NCBI GenBank assembly: GCA_013396525.1
Contig: VWYX01000121.1
Coordinates: forward strand, 528,881-592,880
Length of the DNA: 64,000 bases
Direction: 5' to 3'
DNA from: Chaetorhynchus papuensis
Taxonomy: Eukaryota > Chordata > Aves > Passeriformes > Rhipiduridae
Shown here piece after piece: positions 26,701 to 40,400 of this stretch; the first letter of the stretch is position 1; each line of letters begins with the position of its first letter. Under the pieces are notes generated by a model. It ran no database searches and had not been told where the DNA came from. It was given only the letters and a program-made list of their open reading frames with translations. The position numbers were made by a program, and so were the translations under genes.

Positions 26701-29700
26701 CTTGGAGCTCCATGTTCACATCCCAGGGAAATGAAAGAGAGGGAGTGGTCAAACTCCAGTGGTCAAGCCTCAGAAGTTTCTTTAATCAGAAGGCAATCAA
26801 ACTGCTTATTTCAGCTCTGCACTCTAGAGGAAATAAAAAATGTTTTTGATATGCAGCCTATTTTGCAAGGGTGATCCTGTCCTATGACTGTCCATAACCC
26901 ATTTGTAAATAACTGTGCAAGAACAGTCTGTGCAGTGCAGCTTTGCTTCCTCCTGCTTGCACTTCCTAGCAAATGCATTCCAGTAACAGCAGTTGCTTGA
27001 TGGCTAAGTACACAGCAAAGTCTTCCTGAGCCCCAGTTTTGATGCCCTCTCTCTCATGACTGCCCTTTCCCTGCTCTTACCATCCATCATGGCCCCAGCT
27101 TTCCCTTTGCTCAGGGCACTTCTAAATGAAACCTTCTGCTGCCCTCAGCTTCTCTCTTACCTTGATCTAGTGCTTCTCAGGAAACCCATAGGTTTATATA
27201 TTATATCCACTATTTTTTATTTGATAGCAGGAAGGGGAAGTCTGTTCACTCTAACAGGCAATTGCCCTAAATGTGTGATTTTTTTCAAGTAATTTTTCTT
27301 ATGTGTTATTTACAATTTATTATGGTTAGGTTGACTCCCGCATGAATGACTACAAAGCAACCCCAATGATCTTTTTCAAGTTTTTCCTCAAAATGCTCAT
27401 CAAAAAATAGACTACCAGTGGCCTATGGGTATAGATGTAAAATATGTCCAAAAGAGCGTCCTTGCTTTTATGCCCTCTTCATGTATTCTCCATGCATATA
27501 ACACCTCTTGTGTTTTACCCAGGAGAAAAATGAGGGGGAATTTAAAATTTGTTTGTTCTAAGTTACTCTAAGACCTTTTATAATGGCTCATTTCAAAACT
27601 GATGAGCTGGCTTGGAGGTCTGGGGATTTCCATTTCAAAATACTTCATTAACTGGAGGAAAGTTCCTTGAATTATAACTAAGAGTCTTCAAAAGAGAAGT
27701 CTAAACATTCTTCCCCCTTTTTTCTAGCTAGGAAATCAGGACAGGTGAAACCTTTTTATTGAATTCCAATAATGGAGGATTCATACCAGGATCAAAGGTA
27801 ATCACTGCCAAATTTGGACAATGTGGTCTTTCTCTGGAGCCTACCCGTCTCCTGCTATCTCTTGCATCTTCATGGTCTGGCACAGTCAAAGCTGCCTCTT
27901 TCAGGAGCAGAAGCTCTGCAGCAACTTGCAGCAGCTCTCTGGGAAAAAAAAAACTACTCTGAGAATTGCTCAATTATTAAAGCAAGCAAGCTAAAATTGA
28001 ATCCTAGACCTGCCATCATCCTGAAAAAGCAGCCAGGTTTCAAGGGGCAGAGAATAATAATGCAGTTATTCTTAAAAATACAAGAGAGAATTGACCATCA
28101 ATTTGTGTTTTCCTTCTCTCACTCAGAAGGAGAATGCTGCAGTCTTAGATTAACACTATCTGAAGAGAAACAAGTATGCAGAGCATCAGCAGTAAGGCCT
28201 GGAGACCTCAAACAAGATGAATTCACTCTGAACCCTTTTGCCACCATTGTGCAAAAGAACCGTAAAGGGAGTACAAGATAGCAAGGCATGAGGCAGCTGG
28301 GGTAGTGACTAGAAGAAATCTGAGCCAAAGAAGCAAGGCCAAGGTGACAAAATATTTACCATGGTTTTAAACTCCCACTAAGTATTTATTTGCACACAAG
28401 GCGGAGCTTTTATGTAATTCTCAGCCATGCCTTGGTCCCATGGACATAGATTTCCTGTTGATCACAACACAAGATTCAGCCTCAGCAAGACCCAAAAATG
28501 AGTTCTGATTTACAGAAGAGATTCCCCAAACAGAATACATAAAGACTAGGCATGCTGGAACTCCCAAAGGCTAGATGATTTATTTGAATACTAATAAGAG
28601 GACTGCCTCTCCAATGTCAATATTTTTCGGTGCTATTTATGTTTTAGCAAGGACATTTGAGGACTAAAACAAGCTCTATTTTTTTTTTTAATACATAAAG
28701 CAGTGATAAGTTTCACAGTTCTACAGGACTAGAATTTTTCTGCAAATGAGCAAGAGCTCATTGTGCAAACTACTGACACCTTCTTTAAGGATAAATGAAT
28801 AATAACTCTCTTCAAAATCCTGAAAATAAATGTTTTGCATTGTTTCTCTCAATGCAAAAAGAAAAGGATGCAAGGGTTGAAAGAACAATTAAAAGATAAG
28901 GACAGAAAATTGTCCAGCAAGTTCATTGCAACAGCTAATTGTGGTTGTTTTAAGGCAGTCTTTTCAATTCTACTACTAACAGTACTTCTTTTTCAACTCA
29001 TATTAATGCAACAATGCTTAATTGTTTTCTCTTGGTCTCAGGGGTACTGGATTAGGTCATTATGTAGCTACGTTCTATCTTTATTTCATTCATACTTATA
29101 GCTCATAAATCATACTTTCACGTAGTGTGCATTTACAGCAAGAATCTGATTTGATCACTAAAACTTCCACTTTATGTCCCTCCTTTTTTAAAAGACAAAA
29201 TTATGATGATTGGTTGGCTTTTAACACCCTTTTTTCACTTGTTTTGCTAAGCAAGTGGTTAGATTTCAAGAACAATTTTTGAAAAATTACTTGAATAATG
29301 CATTTCTGAAGATGTCTTCCTGAATCTGAAGAGAACCTGAAACACCAGTTCTGAGATGTAGGTTACCTCGTTCACTGCAAGGATTGATAACTTTGTGACT
29401 AATCACAGAGCTGTGTCTGTCACTGTTGTTAATTACATCACCACTAATCAAGGCCTAAAACCAGAAGCCTTGTCAGCACTGGGGCACAATTCTCAGGGCC
29501 ACAAGAAGCTAAACAAGTGGAAAGAGATGTAAAGTTCAGAGCAATAAGCTTTGCAGACCATAACGCTTAGGGTTATGGGGAATTGCCTCACAAAACAACA
29601 CCTCAAACTAGAACATGACACAAATAAGGTATCTTGGGAGAGGCAGTAAATTCCCTGGGACTGGGAAGGGAAATCTTCTACCATTAGAGTTCATGGCAAA

Positions 29701-30022
29701 GCATTGATGTGAACAGAACCAGTGCTTCAAACTATTCTCTTGTCTTGGCCAAAGTAGTTACACATGGGACATGTTGGAAAGAATAACTCTCAATCTAAAA
29801 AGGAGCTGGTACATGGCAGCTCTAAATTCTCTTTCTCATTTTCTGATGTATTTATTTTGTTAATTAGATTAAAAACATTACTAATACCAATACAATGAAA
29901 ATAGCATCTAGAAATTATTTGCTGCTTTCAGACATACAGTAAAAACTTTCAAACTAAAGAAGGAGTTGAGCTTCTTAATTTGGTATTATTATATTATCAG
30001 AGCTGTTTCTGATGGGAAAAAG
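23786..30022. other. long unique interval without recognised gene or transposon
   Basis: Apart from the A-rich tract at 25719-25743, nothing in these 6 kb reads as CR1, LTR, RNA gene or coding exon. A 155-codon plus-strand frame (27814-28281) opens with TTG and has no recognised motif. Absence of visible repeats over 6 kb does not exclude ancient, unrecognisable ones. Confidence 0.5.
25719..25743. repeat. A-rich tract
   Basis: Two A runs are split by a single T and followed by AACCAAAACC-type sequence. No polyadenylation signal or retrocopy is recognisable upstream. Confidence 0.8.
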
Positions 30023-30101
30023 AATGAAATGAAATGAAATGAAATGAAATGAAATGAAATGAAATGAAATGAAATGAAATGAAATTAAATTAAATTAAAT
30101 T
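30023..30101. repeat. (GAAAT)n pentanucleotide array grading into (TAAAT)n
   Basis: About twelve GAAAT units in perfect register are followed by three or four TTAAA-type units before unique sequence resumes. The perfect part suggests an active, length-variable microsatellite. The terminal units differ by one G-to-T change that has itself been multiplied. Confidence 0.95.
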
Positions 30102-30130
30102 TGCCCAATCCTGAGCTTCTCCCATCAGAA

Positions 30131-30207
30131 TTTTTCTTTCTCTTTTCTTTCTCTTTTTATTTTTCTTCTATTGTTTTTCTTTCTATCCCTTTTACTATTT
30201 TCTTCCC
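30131..30207. repeat. pyrimidine-rich tract
   Basis: An almost purine-free TTTC/TCTT-rich stretch lies about 30 bases after the pentanucleotide array. With the purine-rich array on its left, the pair gives strong local strand asymmetry that switches sign. Confidence 0.7.
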
Positions 30208-33200
30208 ATGACCTTCTTCAGTTATTAAAGTACATTTCTTCTATTTTTCTCTAGTCAACAGCTCTATGCAGAGAGTAAGATGAGAAAAGAGACTGATATT
30301 GGATTGGTCAGTAGACAGGACATGGGCCAAACAAACACTGGTGAGATTTCTACAGTAAAAGTCCTACATTCATAATGTTTATTACATGCTCTAAGGAACT
30401 CTTCAGTGTTATTATCCTCATTGATGAAAGGTTTATGAGAAAGCACTGGAAGTAACCCAGGATGTGTTCAAGTTTCAGCTTTGAATACAAGGATTGGGAA
30501 AGTTTGAGTTCTGAATGGGTACCCTGAAAATACAGTATAAACATAAAAACAAGGTGTATAAACCTGTGACAATTGCCAGGTCCAAACTGAGTAATTTTAT
30601 TAAGGAAAACCCAAAAAAATTTATCAAACAATATTAATCACTGAAGCACTGCTGACCATGCTCTGAATGAGTGGAGGAAGCTACTCAGCAGTGGGAGTGT
30701 AGGGCTAGAGCGATCTTTAGCAGAAACTCCTAAAGTTTGCCTCTAATGTTGGAGGCTGGGTAGTGGTTAACCTTTTGTTTACCTTTTTTTTTGAAAGCCT
30801 ATCATTAGTACCCCTCCTACCCCAAATTTTCAATGGAAGCAATGGGTACCAAACATAGCTGATTGTGAACTTGGGAAAAATGTGTAAAGAGGTTTTGATT
30901 GTAAGTGTCAAGAGTGAAAATTATAGCTGTCTGCTCCTGGAAACCGAGTGCTTTGACACAGAGGAGTAGCTGAGTGAAAATACAACCTCAGCTGTACTTT
31001 CCTATTCAAGGCTGTATCTTTCCAGAAACTTCTGCCATAAAGCAGAGCACTGCTTCTTGGAGGGGAATATTTTGTACGAAGTTACACAGCACATGGAGTT
31101 TGCTGTTCAACCTGATGACTGATGTGGGTCAGAACCTATCTATTCCTGGGAAATTATTTTTGTTGCCTTATGTGGGATCTGCCCATCACAAATTGCACTC
31201 CTAAAAAAGGAATTCAATTAGTAGTAAGCTTACCTATCACTTATCAGCTGACCATGTAAATAGACTGCAAAATAGTAAAAAAAGGCAGGTAGTAATCCAA
31301 TGGGATAATAGCTCAGGGAAAAAAATATGCTATTAGCCCTGCTGGACTCCACCAGGCAAACAGCCCTTTCCACTCAGAAAACTAGGAAGAGATCTTCTGC
31401 ACAGCAAGAAATCAGCTGGGTTCGGCAGCATGTGTCAAGACAGGGAGGGAGCGAACCTGCTCTTGTGAGACAAAGGGCTACACTCTGTGAGATAAACAAC
31501 ATTAAGGCAGCATGATCAAAGAATATTTAAAAATGACCACATTAAAGAAATTCAGAGGGGAAGAAAATGTTCAAACAACCTAAGTGGAACCTCACTGAAA
31601 CATGAAATAAAGTACTCCTGCCATACTCATGCCAAAACATTGAATCTGTTACCTTGGAGTCACACTTCGTGTTCTTCCTCTTGCTGGTTCAAGGAAGCCA
31701 ACATACGAAACAAGGGGCAGAAATGTAACCTTTGCCTGTTCACCCCAGGTTGGTACTGGAAGCTGGGAAGCAGGGTGTGGGTAACCACTGCTGACATTCA
31801 CCTATCCCTACATCTGGGAAAGCGCCAAGGAAGAGGACAGATGTTCTAAACTAAAACATGTCAGTTATTTTGCTACTTTGAGCCCTTTTCAACTGTGAAA
31901 CAACAGGCTAAGGATTTGTGTTATTACAAGCCAGCATGAGGTTCCCTGTGCCTAGCCCATTTTCCTGTTCACCATGGAGAGTCTCACCGTGAAATGTTGG
32001 GGCTGGAGCCAAAGGAACAGTTGGCTGCACAAACATTTTTTTGTGTCCTTCAGCATGTCTTTTAACGCACCTTTGTCTCCCATCCCACCTCATCCCTAAA
32101 ACAGAGATAACATGTCTTACTCACTGGCTACTCCACAGCTGCATTAATGGCTGTGTGGCAGCTGGGGATCCTCAGGTAGCCTGGCACAGACATCACAGGA
32201 AGAAAGATTCAAAAGCAATGGGCTGTCAGCATTTCCTGGTGCCAAAGGAAATGGCATAGCTGCAGGTCACCACACAATTATTAAATCAACAGCTGATTCC
32301 TAGTAAAGCAGAGTATGTACTAGTGTTAAAGTCCTGATGTTAGTCCCAGTGCAAGAAACTGTTTGATGTGTTTCACAGACCACCACTAAGGTATAGTACA
32401 GACTCTTTTCCTGACAGATTTGTTTTTCTTATCTATGTCTTACATTTACAGTTTTTCAAAGCTCACACATGTACAATCTAAAACATTTGAATTTTACTTC
32501 CTTGCTGTGGAAATGGTTTGTATTTAAATCTACTAATTCCTAGTGTCACTGAAAAATATGCACTCAGTTTATCTGCTTACACACAGCTTGAAGCAACTCA
32601 GCAATAAAACATTACTTTAAACACCTGTAATAGGATTTTCTGAGGCGCTGAGTGCCCAAACATCCAAATGTCCAATAGCAGTTTCAAAAGTTCAAAGCTA
32701 CAGAAAAACTACCTCCTTATTTTCCTGTCTGATGTAAACAGATTTAATGAAGGAAGGAGGAGGGAATATGGAGTTTGCAATTAGTTCACTGTGTCAGGGC
32801 AGATAGTGCTCTTGGAGGCTGAACAAAGGCTGGGAAACAGTGGCTGATGGAAGAATAAGCAAGAGCAGACACCAAGAGCAAACATGGAAGAAAAAAAATG
32901 CCAGCTGCATGTTTTGTCTGTCAGGCTCAGTGGCACATCTCCCTCCATACACACACACATCACTTAATAAGCATGCTGACTGTGTCACCAAGGCATCTCA
33001 GGTACAGATGAGAGACAGACAGATCTTTACCTATGTAGAAGGAGTTCAGGAAACCAGCAAAGCCTTTCAACATTTCAGAAGACATCCAGAAACAAACTGT
33101 TTACCAGACCCTGTATTCACTACCTGGAAGAAGTTCTTTCATACCGTAAGAAGGTGTAAGGACACTGCTATCAGCAGTGCTGCTTCCCCTCTCTCTAAGT

Positions 33201-35690
33201 TTTCCCATAGATATCTTCTGACTTGTTTCAGTGTGGGACAATGCAGGCAACTGCATTGGTCTTTTCTATCAAATTAAATATTTATGTATGCTTATGTCTA
33301 ATGAAGAGCACCATTATGCTGACAGGTTAATCAAAAGAAAGAGCAAAGTATAGGGAAAGTACATTCTGTGAGTATCAAACCTGAATGAAAAATTAAGAAT
33401 GATAAGTAAAACAGGGATGAATTTATCATCCTATTTTAGTCTCTGTCTGACTCTCTCTCCTCCACTTCTTTGTTTGCCTTGTCTTTAAAAGATGAACAAC
33501 CATAATTTAATAGAGACTTACAGTAGACACGTCAGTACAAGGTTCCCAATGACAATCCTGGAAAACACTCCTCAAGTATTTTTTAAAGATTTAATGAAAA
33601 AAACAATTGCAAAGAAATGATAGCACAAGCTTACTGATTTTTTTACATGAAGTACTGAACAGAACATACTCAAACAGGTCCTCAGGGGGGTGCCAGCCAC
33701 ATGCAAACTACTCTAGCCCTGCCTTTGTTTGGCCAGCCCTCTCATTAAATTTCATAACCTGGCATTCATGCTTCTTCAGACTATAGTAGATAAGCTTACA
33801 GACCTCTTCCACATCAGTCACAATTTTTACTTTGACATTTTTTCCTCTCTCCTTCTTGAAAATTTCCAGGCAAGAGAATTTTCACAAGCACAACTTTATA
33901 CAAAGGTGTCATTATCTTCTTTTGATGGCTTTCAGCCATCAGGTCAGTCTGAATTCATGTTTGTTACAAATAAGAATACATAACACATGGAGGGGTAAAC
34001 TTCTGTCCAATTACCTCACAGTTATATCCTCTGTGTTTTGTGCCCTGAAGTACCATTACTCCTCTCCCCGAAGAGAGGGCCAGTAGAGCATTATCTTATC
34101 ACCAGTGGTTAGCTCAGTGTTTCTGACAGAAATGCTGACTTGTGCTGACACTCCCGCACAGCTGCTGTACAGAGAGAGTATTCACCATGGTTAAGTCTTT
34201 GCAGTCATTCAAGGCCCAGGTACTTGGTGAGGAAGACAATTTTTCCAGCTGCCTATATTCCATTTTCTCTTCTACCTGTTAGCCATATATCGTCATAGGT
34301 GCAAAGTTGACCATTAACAAAAGAAGTAAGCAAACAAAAGGTCCTATCATCCACCCAAGGAGCAAACATCTGTTAAACAACTGATCCAAACGGAAAAACA
34401 CTCCTAATTTTATAACACTCAAGAAAATAGAAGAGATCAAAACAGGTACAGCCATGTCAACATCCTTTCAGAACAGAATGATAATATGCACAGGTTCATC
34501 CCTCAGTGAGGTGGCAGCTCACATCAGTGTAACACCAGGTGGGTTCACACATTGCTCAACATGCAATCACAGGGTGCTTTCAGCACCTCATTACCCAGCT
34601 TGAGGCTCTCAGACCTGGGTCACAACTTCCACCAGTCCCTAGACAAGGCTTCCTTTCTCTGATAAAAGCAGCTTATTCGGCCCTCTCTTCCAGACAACTC
34701 AAAGTCTCTCGTTTAGTTGTGAATTGATGCCACCACCCCCCAGATAGTGCGATGCATGCACCACGAGCTAACTGCTTGTCTTCAAGAGCACCACAACTTT
34801 CCCAGTGACAAGCAGCCATCCCCTGCTGCCAGCCCAAGTCCTGACAGTGAAGAGGCACAACAAGGAGGTGCCCAGCTCTCCTTTCCTCACAGTGAAGGCA
34901 GCACCAGATTGTGCAAGGAGGGGTGTGCAATAAGCACAACAGACATTTTGCACAAAATGAGCCATACCTGTGGCATCTGAGAAAATATTTTTGTCTGTAT
35001 TGTAAGACTAGCTTATAAAGGCAGAATTGAATTATTGACTGTTCAAGGAAAAACAGTGCTGAAGTTCTGAGAAGCCAGCAAAATAAAAAATAAGAACAAA
35101 TAAGAGCTAATTAAGTAATTATTTTACATATTAAATCCAATGCACATATTGAAAATGCAGGGAACTGAGACAATAACCTATTTCCCTCAACTTACAAACA
35201 AGCAGACAATTAGACTTTGCCACAGGTAATACCATTACAGATAGGTAGGGAAGAAAGGTCCATTTCAAGCTAAACTGGTACTTACAGGTTTTAGAAGAGA
35301 TAAGGCAGCAGAATGTACTTAGTCCCAAAATGATAAAAGGGGAAGGTTGGGGGAATGTTCTCATCTGGTTTGTTCAGTGGGTAGGTTCAGCTGTTGGATC
35401 AAGTCAAATCAAGCAAGTCTGTTGCACTGGCTCCACTATTAACCTAACTGCTCTGTCATCACAGTTTGTAAGTGCTTTCTCAACAAACACCTTTGGACAC
35501 AACACTGGCAGCAACAAATCAGTGCACTGAGACTTAATGCTTAGATTTCACACTTGGGAAAAGCAAAAATGACAGTCATTCACATATGGTTTTCTGTGTG
35601 AGATCATTTACCTACATCTCAAAGTATCTGCAAAAGATACTATTTGTAGGTATATGACTCAGAAGCCCTCTTGGAACAATTCCAATCTTT
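30208..35690. other. unique sequence without recognised gene
   Basis: No gene, RNA gene or interspersed repeat recognised. Open frames up to about 145 codons (32840-33277, plus) open with non-ATG codons and have no recognised domain. The GC content rises modestly near 34500-34970, without CpG enrichment. Confidence 0.5.
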
Positions 35691-35892
35691 CACAGAATCA
35701 GAATGGGTCAGGTTGGAAGGGACCACAGTTGGTCATCTGGTCCAACCTCCCTGCTCAAGCAGGGCCATCCCAGAGCACATGGCACAGGATAGTGTCCAGA
35801 CAGCTCTTGAATATCTGCAGTGAGGGAGACCCCACAGCCTCTTGGGACAACCTGTTACAGTGCATGGTCACCCACACAGTAAAGAAGTGATT
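35691..35892 (-). mobile_element. CR1 LINE 3' end, 'CTCAAGCAGGGCCATC' type
   Basis: Inverted CR1 tail: CACAGAATCAGAATGGGTCA, GGTTGGAAGGGACCACAGTT, CATCTGGTCCAACCTCCCTG, CTCAAGCAGGGCCATCC, TTGAATATCTGCAGTGAGGG and ACAACCTGTTACAGTGCATG. The 3' end class differs from the other two in this window. The fragment is only about 200 bases long. Confidence 0.94.
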
Positions 35893-36829
35893 CACATTTT
35901 AGAAAACCCCATGCAAGGAAGCAAGAAGACTTCATATGTTTTATAAAATTAGTCTAAATTACTTTGACTTCAGGTACATCCAGAGAAGATAAGTTATTTG
36001 GGAAACTGATGTAAATGACCAGAAAAAAAAAATCAAAAGTAATGTAGCTTTTTGCTGTTATCAAGCTCGCACCCTTGAGCATTAGTGCTGTGATTTTTGG
36101 AGGACTCCACACAAAGAGAATTAAAAGCACTTGTAACATTGTGTTAAGGAAATGTTCATAAAAATATGTGTATAGAAATGAAAGAAAAGATAGGTGTTAA
36201 AATCATAAAACAGGTCATAAGGACAAATTAGCTCATTCTTCAGAGACCCTGAAGTAAAGAGAGAGAGAGAGAAGCCAAGCAGCCTCATTGTCAGATGAGC
36301 ATTTACATCCTGGAGCCATCCATTCTGTCCTGTGTGGGAAAGGCACGTGCACCGCTCTCCCCTCCATTGCTTACGGCTGCCCTGTTTACCCCACACACTT
36401 CACAGGGCAGCAAAAGCGAACTGAACTCATGTGGCAACCAAGGCAAACGTCTGGCTTAGTTTACTAAATAAACACATACGCTTGTCATGCTCCAAAAGGT
36501 GATATTGAGGAATACAGAACTGCGTGCACAAATTCCTCTTTGCTTATGCAGTTATGTAGGGTTTTGACTGAGTTTCTGGAGAGGTTGGGTTTTTTTTTCT
36601 TTTTTACCTCCAGAGGCTTGATTACAAATTCAAATTCAGGCATCATAGTTGCAATCAGTATTTCATAATACCCCAACTTTGTGGATCGCTTGGCTGGCCA
36701 TTTTTCCAGTCCCTATTATCTTTATCTATTTAATGGCCCAGATGTCAGAACAATAGAACATGTTAAATATTGACACTGGGGAAGCATAAAGAAAATTAAT
36801 ATTGCTTTTGTTTATTTTTATTTACTAGT
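35893..36829. other. unique sequence
   Basis: No gene recognised. A short (AG)n run lies at 36258-36272. Confidence 0.5.
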
Positions 36830-37240
36830 AAAGGCTTGTTTTGGTGAGAGTTACCCTAAATACTCTGCACTGTTATGGAAGTTTTTTTCTAAAATTAACT
36901 GCTATTCACGGGTTAAACCAAATTCAGGTGTCACAGGAATTAACCGTTTTACATTTTAACAGTTGGATTACCTTATTAATCCCATTAATTATGGCTATTC
37001 TCGTGTCAGCTGCATTGCGTGACAGATATTTGCTCAGCTGAACAGCGTGTATTGCTTCTGTTTGCAGAGATCCTACCTCCGCCAGTCTGTTTTTATTTAC
37101 AGATACTTCTATTATCACTTGCCCGGCTTTATCCCCATTGCTAACATCCCAGAAATCATGATACAGCATGTCTTGCTATAGCAGCTGCTGTAGATCAAGG
37201 CACAGCTCAGCAACTTTGCAAGCAACCCAGTGTCCTTAGA
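36830..37240. promoter_or_regulatory. candidate conserved enhancer, homeobox-site rich
   Basis: This repeat-free, non-coding block has a striking cluster of homeodomain words: GGATTA at 36965-36970, TAATCC at 36977-36982 and ATTAATTA at 36984-36991, all within 27 bases. The first two are an inverted pair of OTX/PITX/GSC-type sites. CAGCTG occurs near 37180 and ACAGATAC-type words nearby. This density resembles known vertebrate developmental enhancers, but function and conservation are inference only. Confidence 0.3.
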
Positions 37241-40200
37241 GCATATTTCATTGAACAATTATTTAGGGGGAAAACCTGCATTTTCACCTTCTCATGCCAC
37301 TATTTACAATCTGAAAATACATTTGAAACTAAGCTGCTTCTTTGGAGAATGCAGTGGACAAAAAATATAAATATTCTGAAGAGAGTTTAAGTTATTTCAA
37401 GGTTTTGAAATAGCTGGTACAATTAATTCTGGTTTTAAGACATGGTGCAGGACACATATGGCTATTTTTTCCCTATAATATCCATCCTGTTTCTGTGGGA
37501 AAAGCAACTCAACTTTTTAGCATAATTTTCTTATAGGAGCATTTAATAAATGTTTATTTAAGGCTTTTAGAGCTCCAGAAGACAGAAAATAAAGGTGGAC
37601 AGTGCACTGCTGTTTGCTTTCCACTGATGATTTATTATAATAACATTCACAGACAATGACTATGTGATGGCCTATTCTAAATGTAGTTGATGACATATTT
37701 TCTTTGAGATTTCTTCAAAAAGATAGATAACATGAAAGTAGCTCTTGGCTCATTATGGTTTATTTCAGCTTATCATAGGGAGGTATCTTTTCAATGGTGT
37801 CATTGAATAGGAGACCTTTAGGGACAACTACAGCAACCTTTCTGAGATTAAAGTCTCCTTAACCACAGAATAAATCCAACTCTACTCAGCAGGGCTGAAT
37901 GAACCTGCTAAACAGTTTTGTTTGCAGAGTGGGCACCTCCTCTCCAGAGATACTGCTGGAGGAGGGAACCTAGCATGGAGAGAGGATAAGGTGCTTTGAA
38001 GGCCGTCATTGCTTCAAGTCTGTATTGCAATAAGGGCATTTTCAGGACTGTAAAGCAACATTTTAGTTTTAGCCTCGGGCCTCCTTATTGACTTGACTTT
38101 GTTTTGTCAACCTGAGATGAAATGTAAGAAATCCAGCCCAGCTACACAGCCAGTTTGTGCTGATTTAGCCACCCAGGAGGTAACCACTCCCAGGAGGCTC
38201 AGGAGGTCTGAGAATGTCCAAGGACTGATGGTGAGTCTCATTGCTTCCCTGCTGCCCCCTGGGAGTGGGCTCAGCCAAACCTGAAGGACTGCCAACACCG
38301 CAGAGGAGTGACCAAAAATCTTGTAACCCTCATTTATTGGAGCTCTGCACCATAGGAAAAGCTTTGAACAATGAAACCCCAAGGTCTGCAGGTGCTTTTC
38401 ACACCAGTTTCTCTTCTAAATAACTTCATTCAAATCAACCAGCCCTGTCAAACATTCTGGTTTCAAACAACAAGGCATTCTTTTCCCCACAGAAACACTT
38501 TTTGACATGTCATCTCTGCAACACTCAGGAGTGAATATTAAGCTCAGCCCCCTCTGGCCTTGAGCATCTTCCACATCTCGGGTATCCTGAACAGGTTCCT
38601 GGTTGTGCAACAAAAAGGAGATAAAAGGAGTATCTATCAAACTGGTTTCTAGCTCAGTAATGGGATTTGGCACATTTTGCAAGGATGGCAAACCACAGAG
38701 CACTGCTGTTTGACACTGCACGTTGCCTAATTTATTTATATCTTATTTCAAACAAAGACAAGTAAACACGCACTGTACACCAGGGCACCGTGGAACTAAA
38801 GGCACAACAGATGCAGGAGTGTATAATAAATACTCCATTAAGGAGATAAAACAAAAAAAAGCCCATGTTAAAATAATGTTCAAACAGCCTACTCAAGCAT
38901 TCAGAGATCGGAAAATACACAGTTTAGGGCTGTTTATACAGTCAGCAGAAGGTGCTGTCCAGAGATTCAGCAGCTACAGCTGAAGCTCCATAGGTTTCCC
39001 CACACCCCTCTCCTGCCAGGACTGACGGGTGCAGAAGGACATCACTCAGATGTCCTCCAGCACGGGTGATGCTGTGTGGGCAGGCACCCACCACGCTTGT
39101 ACACAGTGAGCCCAGCACAGACCTGCTGTCAGCTGGAGGCAGCTGCAGAAGGGCGGTTCATGGTTGTGCTGCACCCAGGTGTGATGAAAGGTTACAGCTG
39201 AGGTCCCTAAAATAGAATTAGACACAGTCTTCTCACATGACACAACACAAAGTCTTTGAGCCCCAACTGACTTTTTTTTCCTTTGTTTCTTTTCTATTTC
39301 TTTTTTCTGGAGTTAACTTTTTATGTCAAGGAAATCATGTTAAGAAAAAAGACAGTGAACACCTGTGAGAGGAAAGGAGGAGCAAGTTCAAGTGACATGG
39401 ACTTTGGGATGCTGTTTTATATCAGCTGAATGTTAGAACTGTGAGATAGTCATCCCCTGCATTTTTTCCTGCTTTCAATGTGACTGAGATGGTCATCATT
39501 CCAGTTGGAATTATTTAAGCAGAAGTCATATCCTAATGCATCAAGAACAAATCATTTATCTAATTATATGTATTTGTCTCTGTTCCCATCCAGTTTTGCA
39601 TATTGAAAATGATAAGTTACAAACACAATCCATTTTTTCTCCCATTTACACTTTTAAATATTATCTCTTAATAAGAATTCATAGGGGGGGAAAAGCATAT
39701 TATAGCAACTAAAAATGTTGAGCATAGTGCTGTTCTTTGCTATTACACAATTTAAAGTAATATACTACTTCTGATATGCATTCTACATCTCGTTGCTTCA
39801 GCTTGATTTTTCTAAAGAGAAAAAGTTGACACAAAAAGCACTGGAGCAAGAGCATCTGGAATTAAACACAGAAATCCCCTCCCTCTGCTAAAGTAAAATG
39901 GTCTAACACTAGCTCTCTGCTAAAGTTTAGATCAGAAGAAAACAAAAAATTAGGCAAGGCTCCTATCTAGAATTCCACAGTAACCCTGAAAAGCAAATTT
40001 TTTAAAAGTTAAGAAATGATGATAAAAGCAGGATGAAGGGATCAGGTGGGATGAAAAGCTAGCTGAGAAATAGGCACTAAGGAAGAAAAAGCCATAAATT
40101 GAGGTTGAGGATACAGACTTTTATTTCAGAATAAGAAATAAGTAATTACAAGGATTCGGGAGATGAACAACATTGATTTAGCCACACGACTGTAGGTCTT

Positions 40201-40390
40201 TAATGGCCATGACCAACTTCTTTCAGAAGAAGAGCAGAGAAAGCAAAAGAACATCCTTTAAAAACGCATTTTGATGCTCAGGGAGCATTTTGATCCTCAG
40301 TGGAGGATGGAGCAATTTAACAAAGGACCCGTGCTTGGAGGCTCCTGAGGGACAAAGTGCCTTGGGGTCAAGACTTTCCGATCTGTCTGT
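37241..40390. other. unique sequence, GC content rising to the right
   Basis: No gene or transposon recognised. Around 38900-39200 the sequence becomes richer in G and C, with long runs of CAGC- and GCTG-type words, but CpG remains sparse. Confidence 0.45.
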
Positions 40391-40400
40391 TCTCACCTTC
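40391..40400 (-). other. splice-donor-like site downstream of the CpG island
   Basis: On the minus strand the sequence reads CAGAAG followed by GTGAGA, with the putative exon ending at 40397 and GT at 40396-40395. This fits the vertebrate donor consensus well. It lies about 140 bases past the edge of the CpG island in the minus direction, where a first-exon donor would be expected. The open frame across it opens with TTG and has an in-frame TAG just upstream, so any transcript would be noncoding or have its start codon in a later exon. A donor-like match alone is common by chance. Confidence 0.25.
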
